Positions 6,164 to 6,561 of a stretch of DNA of 6,561 bases are shown piece after piece (positions within the stretch are counted from its first letter, which is position 1; each line of letters opens with the position of its first letter). The stretch comes from an uncultured Clostridia bacterium. Lineage in GTDB: Bacteria; Bacillota; Clostridia; Oscillospirales; Acutalibacteraceae. The translations under genes and the position numbers were made by a program. The notes below the pieces were generated by a model. The model did not search any database, had not been told where the DNA came from, and was given only the letters and a program-made list of their open reading frames with translations. Location: NCBI GenBank assembly GCA_947168785.1, contig CAMVNL010000137.1, forward strand, positions 1-6,561, written 5' to 3'.

Positions 6164-6460
6164 ATGCAGATCAATATCAACAAAGCGAACAACGAAGCGA
6201 CCATTTCGATCATCGGCCGTCTTGACACCACGTCCGCGCCGGAGCTGGAAAAAGTCGTGACCGAAAACCTGACCGGCGTGACCTCCCTGATCTTTGATCT
6301 GGGGCAGCTGGAGTACACCTCTTCCGCCGGGCTTCGGGTGTTTCTGAAGGCGCAGAAGCTGATGAACCGCCAGGGTGAAATGAAGCTGACGCACGTGTCG
6401 GAGGCGGTCATGGAGATCTTTGACATCACGGGCTTTACCGACATCATGACCATCGAGTGA
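6164..6460 (+). CDS. STAS-domain anti-sigma-factor antagonist (SpoIIAA/RsbV-like)
   Basis: This 98-residue protein consists of a single STAS domain, the usual size for SpoIIAA/RsbV. The conserved YTSSAGLRVFL holds Ser54, which aligns with the serine phosphorylated by the cognate SpoIIAB/RsbW kinase. When unphosphorylated such proteins bind the kinase and free its target, classically a sigma factor. The C-terminus EIFDITGFTDIMTI is nearly identical to that of the STAS domain in the preceding fusion protein, so the two are probably a local duplication. It lies 11 nt after the fusion gene and 39 nt before the ATP-binding protein gene, in the classical antagonist-then-kinase order. No sigma factor is in view, so the final output is unknown. 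Confidence 0.92.
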   Translation: MQININKANNEATISIIGRLDTTSAPELEKVVTENLTGVTSLIFDLGQLEYTSSAGLRVFLKAQKLMNRQGEMKLTHVSEAVMEIFDITGFTDIMTIE

Positions 6461-6499
6461 ACGACCGGCGGACTTGAAATGAAAGGAGGCATCGGCGGT

Positions 6500-6561
6500 A
6501 TGCAGGTGCTGAACGTTCCGGCCAAAGACGATCAGCTTGACCGGGTCACCGCGTTTGCGGA
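6500..6561 (+). CDS. N-terminus of probable RsbW/SpoIIAB-type ATP-binding anti-sigma kinase (partial)
   Basis: Only 20 codons are visible before the right edge. The sequence LNVPAKDDQLDRVTAF matches the characteristic opening of HATPase_c_2 serine-kinase proteins, where a short beta strand and PA are followed by a Leu-x-x-Val-x-x-Phe helix. No ATP-binding motif is in view, so the call leans on this pattern and on its place directly after a SpoIIAA-like gene. The start is ATG at 6500, with AAGGAGG 10 nt upstream. An in-frame ATG at 6479 would add seven residues (MKGGIGG) but lies on the Shine-Dalgarno itself and before the family's usual start. Confidence 0.7.
   Translation, partial: MQVLNVPAKDDQLDRVTAFA

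Overview
The window is GC-rich, with good Shine-Dalgarno sequences and compact operons. It carries a GH43 glycosidase, YkuE-type and membrane-anchored phosphoesterases, and a SpoIIAA/SpoIIAB-type partner-switching cluster. This suggests a high-GC member of the Clostridia (Firmicutes/Bacillota), plausibly a gut or rumen bacterium. The assignment is inferred from gene families and signals; no taxonomic marker gene is present.

Left half (1-3514, minus strand): a three-gene operon read leftwards from about position 3600. It encodes a GH43-type glycoside hydrolase with no visible signal peptide, then a membrane-anchored calcineurin-like metallophosphoesterase with a C-terminal beta-sandwich-like domain (joined by an ATGA overlap), then an exported alkaline-phosphatase-superfamily enzyme that runs off the left edge.

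Centre (3515-3785): a 271-bp divergent intergenic region. It holds two outward-facing promoters and a striking symmetric arrangement: two tandem 11-bp repeats (TGTCCAACAAA) next to the GH43 promoter and the same pair in inverse orientation next to the rightward promoter, with a 71-bp AT-rich core between them. This looks like a shared operator for a direct-repeat-binding regulator. Three of the four genes under it encode phosphoesterases, and the 11-bp period is the one used by PhoP/PhoB-type response regulators.

Right half (3786-6561, plus strand): a polytopic YkuE-like metallophosphoesterase starting at TTG, then a possible terminator hairpin, then a partner-switching cluster. The cluster has a fusion of a STAS domain to an aminoglycoside-phosphotransferase-like kinase (TIGR02172-like), a stand-alone STAS anti-sigma-factor antagonist, and the first 20 codons of what looks like an RsbW/SpoIIAB-type ATP-binding anti-sigma kinase. 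The two STAS domains are clear paralogues of each other. In known systems the HATPase kinase phosphorylates the STAS serine to control a sigma factor or another output; here a second, unrelated kinase fold is tethered to one of the STAS domains.

No tRNA, rRNA, CRISPR array, insertion sequence or integrase was seen. The most noteworthy items are the quadruple 11-bp operator and the STAS-kinase fusion at the head of the partner-switching cluster.
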